NCBI GenBank assembly: GCA_907165135.1
Contig: OU015566.1
Span: 7,548,157-7,612,156 of the forward strand
Length of the DNA: 64,000 nt
Reading direction: 5' to 3'
Source of the DNA: Oikopleura dioica
Lineage: Eukaryota > Chordata > Appendicularia > Copelata > Oikopleuridae
Shown here one piece after another: positions 1 through 12,389 of this stretch (its first letter is position 1; every line of letters begins with the position of its first letter). A program made the translations under genes and the position numbers. Below the pieces are notes generated by a model. The model ran no database searches, was not told the origin of the DNA, and saw only the letters and a program-made list of their open reading frames with translations.

Positions 1-103
1 TGAAATCATTGACGTAATCATATATATCTAAATGATGAATAAATATATTAAAAACGCAAATAAAGAAATTACGATTGTCTTGATTCTATTTTGAAATTTC
101 CAG

Positions 104-3100
104 AAAACTGCGGTGCTGATCTCCAAAATGAATACTGGAAGCTCCTTCTGACAGGGAAATGCAAGTCGAAGCAGTGGAAAGAGGAGGTGGAGAATCTGAT
201 GAGAAAAGCTGCTCATTTGCAAATACCGAACGGGTTCAAAACTGACACGAAGGTAGATTCTCTTCTGAAATTCAATAATTGAATCGTTTGGATAGATTCT
301 CTTCGAAACTGGCAAGTCTTATGATGCGATTGTGATTCCCTCCGACGCGGTTGGAACGATGGTGATTCCGCTGTCAATCCATCCGGACGAGATTGAGACG
401 CTTTCGACGATTTCCTACAGAAAAAATGTCCACAGGCTCATTTTGAGTTCGCGCTCCCCCTTCTTCCGAAAACTGTTCGACAGGAGGACAGATTGTCCTC
501 TTGGCCACATTTCCTTGGTCGTCCTTGACTCTAGCATCATTCCTAGCCATCTTCTCAAGAGTACGTTGCGTCAAAAATTCCCAAGTGAAAAGATGTTTTT
601 CTGAATAAATTTTTTTCATAACTAATTCAAGCAGACGTAATAAATTATCTTCTTAGTCGTCCTTTCGTTCTTCTACACGAGTGAACTTCCGTCCTTGGAC
701 ATGGAATCGTCTCAGAAATCATGCGACCTTGCGTCTGACACTGAACTGACAGACTTGCCAATTTCCATCCGAAGAGCAGTTGCTTTGTTCGGGGTGGGCA
801 AGATTCTTCAGATGACGTCGCTCATTCAGGTATCAAGCAAGGAAACCATAAGTAAATCTTGTCAAGGATTATATGGGGTTTTTAATTCGAGTGTTGCGCC
901 ATCTGAACATTGATGATTTTCAAGACTATCGTTCGACTGAAGCCAGTTGATGACAACTTTGAATTCCTCGTAACTGAGTTCACTCGTGTTTTTCCAATCT
1001 CGATCTACACGATCAAGTGTTACCCAAATGGGTACACCCATAAAAGACATCTTAAAAGAGTAAATACTCTTAATTAAACTGGGGTGTAAGTCTCCCAACT
1101 CCGCGGGCAGGCGTCTCAGAGACACACCCTTATACCTCCAAAATTCTTTTTCAAAATCATCGATAATCTGTCGGAGCGTGGAAACTGAGTCATTCTTTTC
1201 AATCATCCACAGAAGTATTAAAATTCCTTCAGGCAGCTGAAGACAAAATTGCTCACGAGCTGTCTTATAATACCGTTCTTCCCATCCTTCAATGGGCAGA
1301 GCGTGACCATGGCAGCTCCTTCGTTTCCCGCAAATGCCTCGCCTTCATCAGGGAGAACTTCCACCACCTCTCTCAAACGGGCATTTTGACCGGGTTGACG
1401 ACAGAAGAGATGATAAAGCTGCTCCAAGATGATTATCTTCAAGCGCATGAGTTGGACGTTCTTCGCGCCGCGCTCAGATGGGCGGAAAACACTGCCCGGG
1501 AGAAGGAACCGGATATCATCAAAAAGAGAAAAAAGGAACCCTCCAACGATCTGATCAGAAATGCTCTTGGTATGATCAAAGACACTTCATACATTGTAAA
1601 CGATTTCAGCGCCTCTCCTTCCTTACATCCGCCTGGAGTACATCCTTCCCGCAAACTGCCCCGATCTAGCAAAGGTCTTCCAGAGCGGCCTCATCCGAAA
1701 TCCTCCCACTTCTATAGACGGATCTACAACGATCGGTCGAGGATGGGACTATGGCGACTCCCGCTCCCCTCGATTTTACAAACCTTTTGTTGAAATTTTC
1801 CTGGAGCTGAACTCAAATGAATGGTCAGAAGGTATTTTTCTTTTTGTTGATTTTGCCTTGGAAATTCCGTTTTAGAATCATGCCATGGGATTGAAACTGT
1901 GCCCCGAGCGAGTGCTGTGGGTCTAGATACTCCTGAGATCATTCAGAATTGCGTAGGAAAGGAATTGAATTTTAGCATAAAATCAAGCCGTTTTAAACGG
2001 AATCTGATGTCTTTTTGAGGTATCAATAAGCCCGACAGGCTTGGAAAATACAGTATAATTGTGATATAAGGATCACACAATAATTCCGCAAAAAGTTGAC
2101 GAGATTCTCGAGCAGAATCTAATCCTCCCTTCCGAAACAGTTTGCTGCCAAGTGTTGAAAAGGCTCCACTCGCTTCAGCAAAAACACCAGCCGATTATAC
2201 CGCGCCACATGCATTTCCTTCGACTCACTGCTCTAAGAGAGCATTCTCTGCCTGATGGACTCATCGCCGTCCTCCGCGATCCTTACCAGTATTTTCCAGG
2301 CTCAAAGGTAAGTGACCATTAAATCTATGAAGCCTTGGAAACATAGAAGAGTACCTTGAAACATTGTTGCATTGAAACTTTCAGAACATAAAACACCACT
2401 ACGCCCTCGTCCAGCGATACCGCTACTACAAAAAACTCAACGACAACGCTTCATCCTCCGCGGCCTCACCTCCAACTGCTTCCGCTTCAAACCGCCCCTT
2501 TCACCCCCAACCTGATCTTCTTGGAAGCCCATCGAGAACGAATTCGTTAACATCTGCTCCTTCGCGATCACCACAAAAACCTTCAGGAAATTTTTTCACT
2601 CTTATTCAGGAATCTATCATTTTTAGAGTTTCAAAGTAATATATGAATTTAAATTCAAGGAAGTTCCGTCGAGTCAATATCGGAAATGTATTTGCCTAGG
2701 TGTTTTTTAATATTTATTTACAAATGTGCTTTTTGTCGCATTTCCTTTTTTCTCCGTTATATCGGATAATTTATGCCGCGATAACCTTTTTTGGAAATAT
2801 GAATTAGGTCAACTGTCGCGCAACAGTCCTTCAACCATTCTAGCCATTTCGATATGTTGAAATACACAAAAAGCATCCACTCTCGTCAGGCTTATGCAAT
2901 CGCCAGTAAGGAAGATCCGACAAAACTTCAGAAGTTTGACGGCGACGACTCCTGATAGAAATCAAAACAACCACAGCTGCGTCATCGACTACATTCCCTC
3001 ATTGTCAGTATTAAATCTGTCTACTCGACGGTAAAGTTGCTCTTTTAGAAATAAAGGCGCAAAAGCCAAACCCACCCTCCCTTCCGGCTCAATGACTCTG

Positions 3101-3177
3101 CCTGACATCGCCACGACGTCGAGAGGAATCGAAAATTTAACTTACCGCACGAGCTCTTCTAATTCCTCGACGGAATA
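104..3177 (+). CDS. BTBD7: BTBD7-like BTB/BACK domain protein, 5' end outside the window
   Basis: A multi-exon gene entering from the left edge. Exons I can phase: 104-252, 296-560, 657-829, 1233-1569, 1610-1831, 1876-1952, 2070-2307 and from about 2386, with a last exon of about 3056-3177 ending in TAA. The early exons encode a BTB/POZ fold (VHRLILSSRSPFFRKLF). Exon 1233 onward encodes a BACK-type region (AAEDKIAHELSYNTVLPILQ), followed by a block containing YIRLEYILPANCPDLAKVF and GWDYGDSRSPRFYKPFVE. That order and wording match BTBD7, a BTB protein linked in vertebrates to epithelial branching and E-cadherin control. The C-terminus is Ser/Pro-rich. Introns are about 40-60 nt except 830-1232 (403 nt). 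The exact splice path between 2590 and 3050 is not resolved. Family assignment is by recognition, not search. Confidence 0.82.
862..1206 (-). other. Antisense 114-codon open frame inside a BTBD7 intron
   Basis: An ATG-initiated frame of 114 codons lies wholly inside the unusually long 403-nt intron 830-1232, on the opposite strand. I recognise no domain. It includes VNWLQSND- and RRLPAELGDLHPS-like stretches of normal amino-acid composition. It could be a nested gene, a remnant of an insertion or chance. Confidence 0.3.
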
Positions 3178-3390
3178 AAAATATCGTTCAAAATAATTTC
3201 AACCCGCTCCTTATGATTCCAACTTTCTCTATTCTCTTTATTCCACCAATATTCATTTCAACTTTATTCTAAAAATATTCATTCAAAGTTAATAAAAAAA
3301 TCAAGTGTTCAAACATTTTTTAAAGCCTCTTCTCATCTGTGTGTATTTGAAAATGAGCTAGTGGGTGTTAAAATAGCTTTTAATTTCAGA

Positions 3391-4376
3391 ATGGGCATAA
3401 CTCCATCTTCGGAAGACAAAAACATGGAAATTTTATGTTTGAAAAATTCAAAAATCGACACTGTTCGAAATTGCCCGATTGAGATTTTTGCCAGAATCGC
3501 GATGTACCTTGGTCCAGGAGAATGCAAGCGTCTTGCCGCCTTCTTTCCAGAGATAGAAGAAGCATGGGAGGTTGCTCAAGCGATGAATTGGGGAAGGGTG
3601 TTCAACTTTTCTCTAAATTTTTCAATAATAGCAAAATTTTAGAATACTGATTGACGTAACTTTTCTAAGATAAAAGCACTGAAAACACCTTCAAGTCGTC
3701 ATACCTGAAAGGTGCAGATTATGAGCTGGAAGAAAAAATCGACCGAGGATTTTCTGACGACGCGAATTTTCTCAAAGATTCGTTTAGAATTTCGACCCTG
3801 ATGTCTCAAGGCTTGATTTGAAACGTCTGATCTATAAATAAATATCGAACATGTTTTATTGAATCAAACTGAAAGCAAAGGAAGACACCAGAGTCGTCCA
3901 TATGCCTCGATATATCAACTGGACGAATTCGGATGAACTCGGTTATGAAATTCTCTATCTGGACTCAGTTTGTTGGCTAGAATTTAAAACAGAAATGAGT
4001 TTACCGAAGGCTCGCAGTCTTCATCTGTATTTCAAGGAAAAGGTTCTCTCCTTTTTTCTTAAAAAAATTAAAATTTGAAAAAAAACCTAAAAAGATGAAA
4101 TTTGGCAACGACCGAAACAATCACCACCAAACCCGAACGCCTGAAATAACAATTCGCTCTGAAGGAAATGTCATCTCAAAAGGCTTCGTCGATGGAAAAG
4201 ACATGGCCATTGCTGGATCCTGGCGTTGGGTGAAAGTTTACCAAGACAAAAAGTTCGGAAAGCTGATGACTTTCAACATTGCCAAAGCTGCGCGTTGCGA
4301 AATTCACTGGTTCAGCGAGAAGCCCTACTGGTATCATGACATCAGCTGGGGAGGCCTGACGGTTGCATCAGAGTAA
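3391..4376 (+). CDS. F-box protein with a PP2/FBA-like C-terminal domain
   Basis: The start is ATG at 3391. Exons lie at about 3391-3597, 3670-3829, 3873-4041 and 4095-4376 (TAA); the second exon's end is uncertain. The N-terminal exon carries an F-box-like segment (CPIEIFARIAMYLGPGECK) at about residues 31-60, the Skp1-binding module of SCF ubiquitin ligases. The rest holds a bipartite motif: a Cys-Trp-hydrophobic strand (VCWLEFKTEMSLPKARSLHLY), then a C-terminal strand pair (RWVKVY, ISWGGLTVAS). That spacing resembles the substrate-binding beta-sandwich of F-box/PP2 and FBA proteins, which bind glycans. The F-box call is fairly firm; the PP2/FBA call is inference. A poly(A) signal AATAAA is at about 4426. 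It is a plausible E3 substrate receptor, and ligand-binding residues cannot be judged. Confidence 0.62.
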
Positions 4377-4577
4377 AACCTGCTTTCTTCACTTTTCATT
4401 CCCATTGATACGATTCTACTGATACAATAAAATTCATAGTATAAACATCTTGGATTTTTTTGGTTGTTTTTATTTTCAATAAAATCAAGAACTTTGCATT
4501 CGCAGTGGGTAGTTTTGAGTGGTGAAAGAATACAGATGAGAATAAATAACAATTGAGCGAGGATTTTTGCGGGAGGT

Positions 4578-4844
4578 TTAGTTTTGTTGGTGGTACTTGA
4601 CGAAATTCATTTTACGCTGGATTTTGAATGATCTAGCGGTTTGTTTGCGGAGTACAAAGCTTTCATATTGTCTTTTAATGTCGCTATCGAATGAGAAAAT
4701 GGTGTTCAGGACGCTTTCTTCTTGTGGGGATACGATGCTGTTCCTGTAGCTGTTGTGGCCGAAGTTGAGCTTGTTCATTGTTCGATTTATGGCGAGAAGA
4801 TCGCCGAAAGCGGCGGAGAAGAGAGCGAAGTTGACGATTTTCAT
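4578..4844 (-). CDS. Small secreted protein with signal peptide
   Basis: A single-exon frame of 88 codons. I chose the ATG at 4844 because the next residues form a typical signal peptide (MKIVNFALFSAAFGDLLA); an in-frame ATG at 4898 would put hydrophilic residues first. The mature part is basic and rich in Asn, Ser and Gln, with two Arg-Lys or Lys-Arg sites (DIKRQY, VLRKQT) that could be processed. A TATA-like TATAAAAA lies at 4898-4905 on this strand, 54 nt before the ATG. I recognise no family. It converges tail-to-tail with the F-box gene upstream. Confidence 0.55.
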   Translation of the reverse strand: MKIVNFALFSAAFGDLLAINRTMNKLNFGHNSYRNSIVSPQEESVLNTIFSFDSDIKRQYESFVLRKQTARSFKIQRKMNFVKYHQQN

Positions 4845-4897
4845 TTTTTTAAATGATTTCTCAGGTCTTATGATATCGAAAGTGCAAGAAACCGGCA

Positions 4898-4905
4898 TTT
4901 TTATA
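4898..4905 (-). promoter_or_regulatory. TATA-like box of the small secreted gene
   Basis: TATAAAAA reads on the minus strand, 54 nt upstream of the chosen ATG at 4844. It fits a core promoter and also argues for the shorter start, since the longer start at 4898 would overlap it. Confidence 0.4.
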
Positions 4906-5161
4906 GATAACCCGGAGAGTTCAATTGGAGGCGACAGAGCGTTTTTTCGCTACAGCGCCTTTCTTTAAATATATTTTTCATGACAGGTGAATCAGCTTAA
5001 ATTACGGAAGCGCGTTGTTTCCATCATCGATTGAGTGGCATTCGACTCACTTATTTCAAAGAATTACGTAAATTTATAAATAACTTTAAAATTTGATAAT
5101 GATAAAATTTCTAAAACAGCCGATTATACCGTATATCGATTCATGAACAGAGTTTTCCTTG

Positions 5162-5869
5162 ATGAATGAAAAGTTGTATCAAGTCATGGGGATAATTAAA
5201 AAAACAATGATTGCAGTCTTCTCATCCGAGAAAAAGGTAGATCGAGAATGTCCACTGTCGAAGAGTTTCAACCCCTGAGAAGATTCTACAGGTAGCCCTT
5301 CAGAAAAAAAAACAAGCGATAGATCTTTCAAGGTCGAAATGGGCAGTTCCGAAAAGCACTTCGCTAAATTTCCAAGCTTATCGCGAAATACAAGAAATCT
5401 CTCGATTGCCCAAGTCCTTCACCGATGTTGACTTTTCAACGCTCGAACGGCAACAGACAAATGCAAGTCTGAAAGTCTCGTTTGCCGAAGAGTTGGAAGA
5501 TCCGGACGATTTTAAATGCTGCGATCTCCAGGAACACAAAAAAGTCACCGGAAGGAGAAAGTTTCTTTATCAACTCAAGTTGACATTTGTCAAGCTTCGA
5601 GCTACCTTTGCAGATAAAAGTAAGGATTTGAAAGGGTTTGACAAGGTTTGAGATTATTTTTTAGCAAGAAAAGAGGAAATAATTTCTAATTTCAAACATC
5701 GACAAAGCATCGTTTCTCATATTTCAACAAATTTAAACATTGACTCTGACGACAAAAAAGAGTAAGTCTAGTAGACAACCAAGTCTGTTTCTCCTTAAAT
5801 TTATCTTATAAAGGATGAACGATATGTACGAGTGGGAGGACCAGTTTCAGGACTGCTATTCTCTTTCAT
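5162..5869 (+). CDS. Unrecognised intracellular protein, four exons
   Basis: The exon chain keeps one frame: ATG at 5162 to 5236; about 5292-5618, ending before GTAAGG; about 5664-5761, ending before GTAAGT; and about 5815-5869, ending in TAA. The product is about 180 residues, basic in the first half, with no signal peptide or membrane segment. It contains YREIQEISRLPKSFTD, SFAEELEDPDDFKC and a Lys/Arg-rich KVTGRRKFLYQLKLTFVKLR stretch. The C-terminus is acidic and aromatic (MYEWEDQFQDCYSLS). I do not recognise the family. A downstream alternative donor at 5647 would hit a stop soon after, so 5619 is preferred. The gene runs head-to-tail into the acidic protein gene. Confidence 0.5.
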
Positions 5870-5987
5870 AAAAATGTTATCAGGCTAATTATTCATTTTC
5901 CGACGATTTGTAGACATTTTTCTGGAAGCCTTCGAAAATCACATTGAATTTTAAATATAGATTTTACGTAAATAAGGAAAGAATCAG

Positions 5988-6665
5988 ACTTAGAATAACG
6001 CTGACGTCGGAGGAGACGACGAGTCGGAGACAGAGGATGAGGAACAAGACGAGGCGGCTCTTCAGCCAACAACAGCTGATGATTTCAACAAGGTGAGCTG
6101 ACCACAGAAAGTTTGATTTATTCGTCGGTAAGGGCAATATGGATGACGAGGCGGAAATGGATGATGGAGGCGATGACCCGGACAACGAAGAAGAAGAAGA
6201 GGACCAAATGGCCGAAGTCGAAAGCGAGATCGAAGCGCTTCTCGAGATTCCAGTGCTGCTTTGCGGTGAGAAATCGTTGATAAAGTAGGGTCATGGAAAG
6301 AGTCTAGTAGACGAGGATTGTCATGCTCCTAATCCGGACGGCCTTAATAGCCAGGTTTGCGGCAATTAATTCTGTTTGATTCCAAGCTCGCGCTCTAGCA
6401 GAGTGGAGATGACTCGGATGATTTCTACGAAGCTTTAGCAATCGATCAGCGAGGTTATAGTTTTTTTGTTGAATAAAAAGTAATTGCATGCCCTAACTTT
6501 AATCTTGGTTTAACAACGTCGATACTGTCTTTAGTTAGTTTGATTAATCACTTTTTAGTTGGAATGGAGGAAGCAAGAGGTGATATTGGCATGAGTGCAA
6601 CTGACGATGAAATGAGCGACGATGACTTTTCGTTTGATTCTGGCGATGATCGGCCCCCAAGTTGA
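5988..6665 (+). CDS. Highly acidic protein, 5' end unresolved
   Basis: A series of short exons joined by GT-AG introns encodes almost continuous Asp/Glu runs (GGDDESETEDEEQDEAA, DDPDNEEEEEDQMAEVE, DSDDFYEALAIDQR, TDDEMSDDDFSFDSGDD). It ends in TGA at 6663-6665. The exons are about 5988-6092, 6134-6265, 6300-6353, 6401-6451 and 6559-6665. The first coding ATG is not clear. Acidic low-complexity proteins of this kind are often histone or ribosome chaperones or transcription co-factors, but nothing here fixes a function. Confidence 0.4.
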
Positions 6666-8856
6666 ACGAATTTTGTAATATTTTTCTGCGAATAAAATTA
6701 TTTAATGAAGGAGTTTTTGAAATTGTCTTCTATGATCTCAATCGGCTCTATTTTCCCACCCAAAAACACCGATTTGGGAAACTTTGCAATAACATTTGTC
6801 AACAAGTCTCTTCAGATCACAGCTGCAACAACGTAACCGTGTTTATAGACACTTGAGTTTCTGTACTCTAAAGAGGCACAATCGCAGAATCATTACAGGT
6901 GTCGATGCGCGTTTTCGACAACTTCACGTCAAGTCGCTCTTTCATCTTTGGTTCCGGAAAGGAAGAAGAACAAGAATGGTTTGGAAGGCAAGATTCTATG
7001 AAATTTTTCTGTGAGTGAACTTCTTCGGTCGTTTCGATTTTGAAATCAAAGTTGTAAAAAGTCAGCCGGATGCTATAACTCATAGTGTATCTTTGTTTAT
7101 TCGAAAGGAAATCCTAGCGGTCACTTGGCGGGAAGCTCAAAGAAATGGTCGGAATTATTAAAACGCGTGTTAACACACCTTGTGACATTTGCGGATGGAA
7201 GTTTTCGGGAATGAAAATTCTCGAACTTTGTCCAGGTGCACCTTTAATCGCGCCAGTGATTGAGCTCGCTCTTTGCGCATCCATCAAGCTCATCCGAGCG
7301 AGTTCTCAGCATTTAAATCGTCGAAGAAATGAGTATTTGGCTGTTGAAAAATAGCTTATGAACTCATGATGTTCCGGAAATGGCAAGGAGTCTTGTTGGT
7401 GGTCCGTTTGAAGACGTAATGAAGGCAGTTTAGTACTAAAAGGCTCGTATCTTTCTTCTTTGGGCGAATTGACGATTAGCAGCTGCGGATGTAGCAGTGC
7501 CATAACCACTGACGGTGGAAGCAATAAACCACCTGTTAGCTTCATTAAATCAACCATACTAATTAATCTAGACCTCGCTTATGCTCAATTTATGAGCAGA
7601 AAGCAGACCATCCGCCGCCAAAAGAGAACCATTATCGTGATCTCGTGAGTGTCTTTTGATTGTCCTCCATGATTTCATTTGAAAATCGAATCATTTTATA
7701 TCGTAAAAAGCGTAAAATCGATGGCCAAAGATGAGAGAATCCATTCCACTGGGCTCAAAACATCGTCCATCTGTAACTATAAAACCGCTCATAAACGCTC
7801 ATAAATGCTGAAAATTCGACCTTGAGGTAAGCTTGTCCCGCGGCTTAATTGACAAATACGGGACATTACTCGCCCCAGGCAACATCAAACGGCGATTATG
7901 TTTACTCGCTGCCAACTCTTGGTTGTTTTACTTTTGCGCGTTATTTTACAAATGACTTTGGCTTAGCTTGAGGATTTGGGAAGAAGAGGCAATTTCCACG
8001 ATGCCAAAACCAGCTTTGTGACAGATTTGAGCACTATGCAATCGACGGAGATGCACCTGCCTGTGTTCAAAGAGCTAACTGCCTCGATTGTCAAAATGTT
8101 ATTTTCAAAGTTCCAAAACAGTTGAAATTTTCACGCGAACTGGGTAAATTACGTCTCGAGGAGGGTAGCTTTGGAAGACCCATTCTTCGCATAATGAAAT
8201 TTTCATCGTTGATCTCCATTTCGTTGACCCCACTCATCGTTGTTTTCAATTATGAAATTTCGATTCCTATCAGTACAAACTGTTAGTTCGCCCTTATGTC
8301 ATCGTTCCCTGGTGACTTTAGATACAGTTACTAACCGCGGTACTAGAAGATGGATTTCCGGTTATCTCGTTTGGTTAGATAAGGGAATCATGTTTGAGCT
8401 TTCAGATGCTATCGGCCCGCGCTGAGCACTGTAAGTTGGGCGCATTTATCGCACTTGATAGTGTTTCTTTGTTATCAAAACGTCATTCTATCGTGGTAAT
8501 CTCTGATCGCCCACGAAAATGTTTAAACAGACTTATGCTCTTTATCGGCTTCAATGCCAAAAGAGACCGAGATGGCGACCCCGGAGCTAAAACAGATTCA
8601 GCATTATTCCAACTCGGAAATTTGCTGAAATACTGTCTACAATTTGTTGTACCCATTGATTTTTCATTTATACAATTATCTCAAAGTGCTTTTATTCAAT
8701 TTGGGAGCAATCAATTATCGTTAACTTCATTAAAATAATCTCGCCTTGTGAGTTCAATTATCGATAAAGGACAATCAAATGAGCTCGAGCGTAAAAATCA
8801 AGGTCCTTTCCACGTGTTCCTTATCGCTTCGCTTAATTAAAAATATACAGTAGTGA
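6666..8856. other. Region with no gene I can support
   Basis: Short exon-like pieces occur, for example 6893-7011, which reads RSFIFGSGKEEEQEWFGRQD on the plus strand and resembles the end of a PH-type domain, and 7145-7354 with a CDICGW motif. They do not join through consistent splice phases, and overlapping frames on the other strand are equally long. It could be a decayed gene. From about 7700 to 8856 I see nothing coding. Confidence 0.3.
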
Positions 8857-8861
8857 CCTTG

Positions 8862-11054
8862 ATGATTTTCGAAAAATTTTTCAGGCCGAAAAATCACTTT
8901 TAAACTGTTAGTGCCATCTTCTCCGCCGTAAAAATTCGAGTCGACTCATATAGGTTTGGGTCGGTAATTCTAGAGTTTTAGGTACTTCCGGTCGATTTCA
9001 AAAAAACGTAATTCCGCTGCCGTTTTTGATACAGTAATGCAATATAGGCATGCTATATATCAAAATGATCCTCATGAAACGAGGAATGTAGGGGTACCAA
9101 AAAAGTACCTTACTATAGTAAAGTACCAAAAAATTTTTTTCATTTTTTCAATTTTGTATCATGATTTAATCATGATGATTTTAAAAAATTTGTTGGTACA
9201 AATACTGTATTGGTCAGATTTACAGCCAATCAGAAAGCCTGATCAATTTTGAGTCGATTCGACAAAATCGTATTCGTTATTTTCTAGAGAATGACGTCAA
9301 AAATGACGTCAGATGGTTTCAAAGAGCTGAAACTTTTACGTTTTAACGGTTAAGGACCCCCATCAAGAATCGTGAAAATTTGGTTCAGTGAACATTTTTC
9401 TCAAAAACTATCTGAGGTAAACCCTTACTTTCAATTGCTACTTTTAGATCAAGCCCTGGCCTGCAACCTTTCCCCTTCTAATTATCTCTCGATATCAAAC
9501 TTAAGGTTATACAGGCCCTTAAAAGTAAGGTTGCTTAGTGCAGGTTTTTGGGTTTTTAGTTGGGGTATTCCCTTAATTTTTAATTTTTCAGCATAAAGTT
9601 AAGGCCATAAGCAACGACCGTTCCCTTTTAAGAGTTTATTGTCCACAGACTTAAGGATATAGCCTTGAATATTGAACTTTCGTAGCGCCGAATCCCTGTT
9701 ACGAATTTATTCATTTTCAAAGAAACCCTACCTAAAATCCAGCGTAGATTTCGAAAATTCCCTTATTTTTAGTACTTTCTATAGTGTTTATACCTAAAAA
9801 TCGACTTCAAAATAAAACAGACCATTGTTCTCTGAAAATTCCCATTAAAAGGTAAATCTGGATTGATGATATGAAAGATTGAAGCCTTCTCTCCAATCTA
9901 GCGGAGGATTTTGTAAAAATATTTAAAATTACGGCTTCTAGTAACTGGTTTATGATTGTACTTCGAAATGAAGAGTGGCGCGCGCAGCCAATTAGAGCGA
10001 GGGAAAATCTCACTCAGCCCATCGCTCATCCTATTTTACACGAGAAATTTTGTCGACAGCTTGGACGAAATCTAACTAGGATTCTCCCCTCGCTCTAATT
10101 GGCTGCACGCGCCACTCTCCATTTCGAAGTACAATCATAAACCAGTTACTAGAAGCCGTAATTTTTAATATTTTTACAAAATCCTCCGCTAGATTAGAGA
10201 GAAGGCTTCAATCTTTCATATCATCAATCAGATTTACCTTTTAATGGGAATTTTCAGAGAACAATGGTCTGTTTTATTTCGAAGTCGATTTTTAGGTATA
10301 AACACTACAGAAAGTACTAAAAATAAGGGAATTTTCGAAATCTACGCTAGATTTTAGGTAGGGTTCCTTTGAAAAATGAAAGAATTCGTAACAGGGATTC
10401 GGCGCTACGAAAGTTCAATATTCAAGGCTATATCCTTAAGGAGGACGGCTCCTTAAATATTTTATCAGCCAAATTAAAGGCAAATTTCTATATTTTTATT
10501 TTCAATTTATTAAAATTATAATAAAAAAGAGCAAACCAAAGTTTTTAATGAAAAAATATGCAAATTTCCAATTTTATTATTTAGGTACCTCGATTATTGT
10601 CTTGATAGGGCGCACATGCACGTTAAGTACCTCTGCAGATCATGCACCTGTGATTTTAAAAAATGGCCGGAAGTGGGAGAAAAGATTTTTTAATAAATTT
10701 ATCGAACAAAATAATAAATTCAAGCAGGAACGCTGTGAGAATTAATCAAAATGAAAAACTTTAAAATGAAAAAAAAATTTTTTTGGTACTTTTCTTAACT
10801 TAAGTACCTTTTTTTGGTACCCCTACATTCCTTGTTTCATGAGGATCATTTTGATATATTACATGCCTTTACAGCATAACTGTATCAAAAACGGCAGCGG
10901 AATTACGTTTTTTTTTTAAATCGACCGGAAGTACCTAAAACTCTAGAATTACCGACCCGAACCTATATGAGTCGACTCGAATTTTTACGGCGGAGAAGAT
11001 GGCACTAACAGTTAAAAAGTGATTTTTCGGCCTGAAAAATTTTTCGAAAATCAT
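8862..11054. mobile_element. Nested fold-back / TIR element, 2.2 kb
   Basis: The sequence starting ATGATTTTCGAAAAATTTTT at 8862 returns as its reverse complement ending at 11054. The outer arms run about 260 bp inward (to about 9117 and from about 10790) and share features such as an inverted AGTCGACTC block. Directly repeated CCTTG flanks both ends (8857-8861 and 11055-11059), a clean 5-bp target duplication. Inside is a second inverted repeat (9651-10009 and 10083-10440) around a 73-nt loop. No transposase frame is visible, so it is non-autonomous. The two levels suggest one element inserted in another. Confidence 0.8.
9651..10440. repeat. Inner inverted repeat of the fold-back element
   Basis: Two arms of about 358 bp, 9651-10009 and 10083-10440, are reverse complements with only scattered mismatches, around a 73-nt loop. 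The ends read TTAAGGATATAGCC and GGCTATATCCTTAA. It lies off-centre inside the outer arms, and the sequence on either side of it is not complementary, so it is probably a separate insertion. Confidence 0.78.
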
Positions 11055-11059
11055 CCTTG

Positions 11060-12389
11060 AAGGTTGAAAACAGACAGCTCATGAGCATCCTTACGAGTCA
11101 GAAAGAAGTTGTAAATTTTTGCAACTGGCATCCGGCATCGTTTGACACCTCTTTGCAGCGTTAAACGCACAATATATCCGAACAAGCTTATCTCCTATCG
11201 AAGATGCATTTAGTCAAAGTTCAAGTAATAATTTCACAAAGAAAAATATGTTCCAAAATGTTCCGTGGGCTCAAAAACAGCCACAGATCACGATTCTTTG
11301 TCACGATTTTTGACACTTTATTACCCATTTGTCGATAAGTAAGTGAGCATTTACGTAGTCGTCGTGAGGAGGTAATTCTTATGGCAGGTATTAAAGCACG
11401 TTGTAAATCGCCGAGTAAAATTTCGCGAAAAATGTCAGCGGCGGAAATCGGCGGAAGTGTAAAAGCGGATTAGCACGTGCGCCAACTTTCCTCAAAAGTC
11501 GCTAAAAACGCTGTAAAAGGAGCGATAGGGTTAGGAGCGGGCCTGGGCTGGAGCTCAGGCGAGATTTTGATAGTTTATGAAGGTCACTGTGACTCGGTAT
11601 GCGGAAGTATTACTGTCATTTCGGAGGAAAAACGACTCCGATGATCGGAGTCCGATCGAGCTCATTTTATTTCAAACTGGAGTCAGCCTGCATGCTTTGC
11701 GGTCTTATGATAGTAATACATGCTAAAAAGACAAGCGGCATATAATTTTCATTGAACCCTGATTGGGAATAATGGGCAATTAAGCGAAGGCACTTGTTCA
11801 TCAAGATGATAATGCACGGTTTTGACGCGAAATGGACAGCTTCGTTTGCTGCTTTGCATCAGATGGAAGGAGGCAATAAGCGATTTTGGTGATTTGGCTG
11901 GGGAAACGGTTAACAGTAATCCTAACAGTTAGTATCTACACACAAGGTGCAAAGTCTTTGACGGAAGTGCTTGATTTAGGAGCTGTCAGCTTTTCAGCTT
12001 TAATCAGAGACATTAAACGATCGTCTCGTTTTCTCTACCCACCGCGCTGCCACTTGCCACTTGTACCCTTATTACTCTGCCAAGGTGCTATAATTCATGT
12101 TACTTTTTTCTGTTCCTGCTCGGGCTAAAAATGTTTTCCTTTTTTTCAACAATATATATTTTTTTTATTCTCGGACAAAATCATTATATACAGAAGTAAC
12201 AATCGCCAATTTTATACAGTAATGAATAAATACACAACAGTTAGTTTTAGACAGTAGATACCGACAGGCCTGGAATACTGTATCAGAGTGACTGTTAGTG
12301 TAAGATACAAGTGGAAAATTTTGATGAAGGAAAAATATATATTACAGTGTTTTTTGATAACAAGTTCTGTAGTTGTTGTTTATATGTTT
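11060..12389. other. Non-coding stretch between fold-back element and Barx
   Basis: I see no gene, RNA gene or repeat here. A long AT-rich stretch near 12130-12240 precedes the 3' end of the homeobox gene on the other strand and is probably its 3' flank. Confidence 0.4.

Noticed and set aside
1724-1942. Minus-strand frames over the BTBD7 exons
   Set aside because: They are antisense to exons whose plus-strand reading has clear family motifs.
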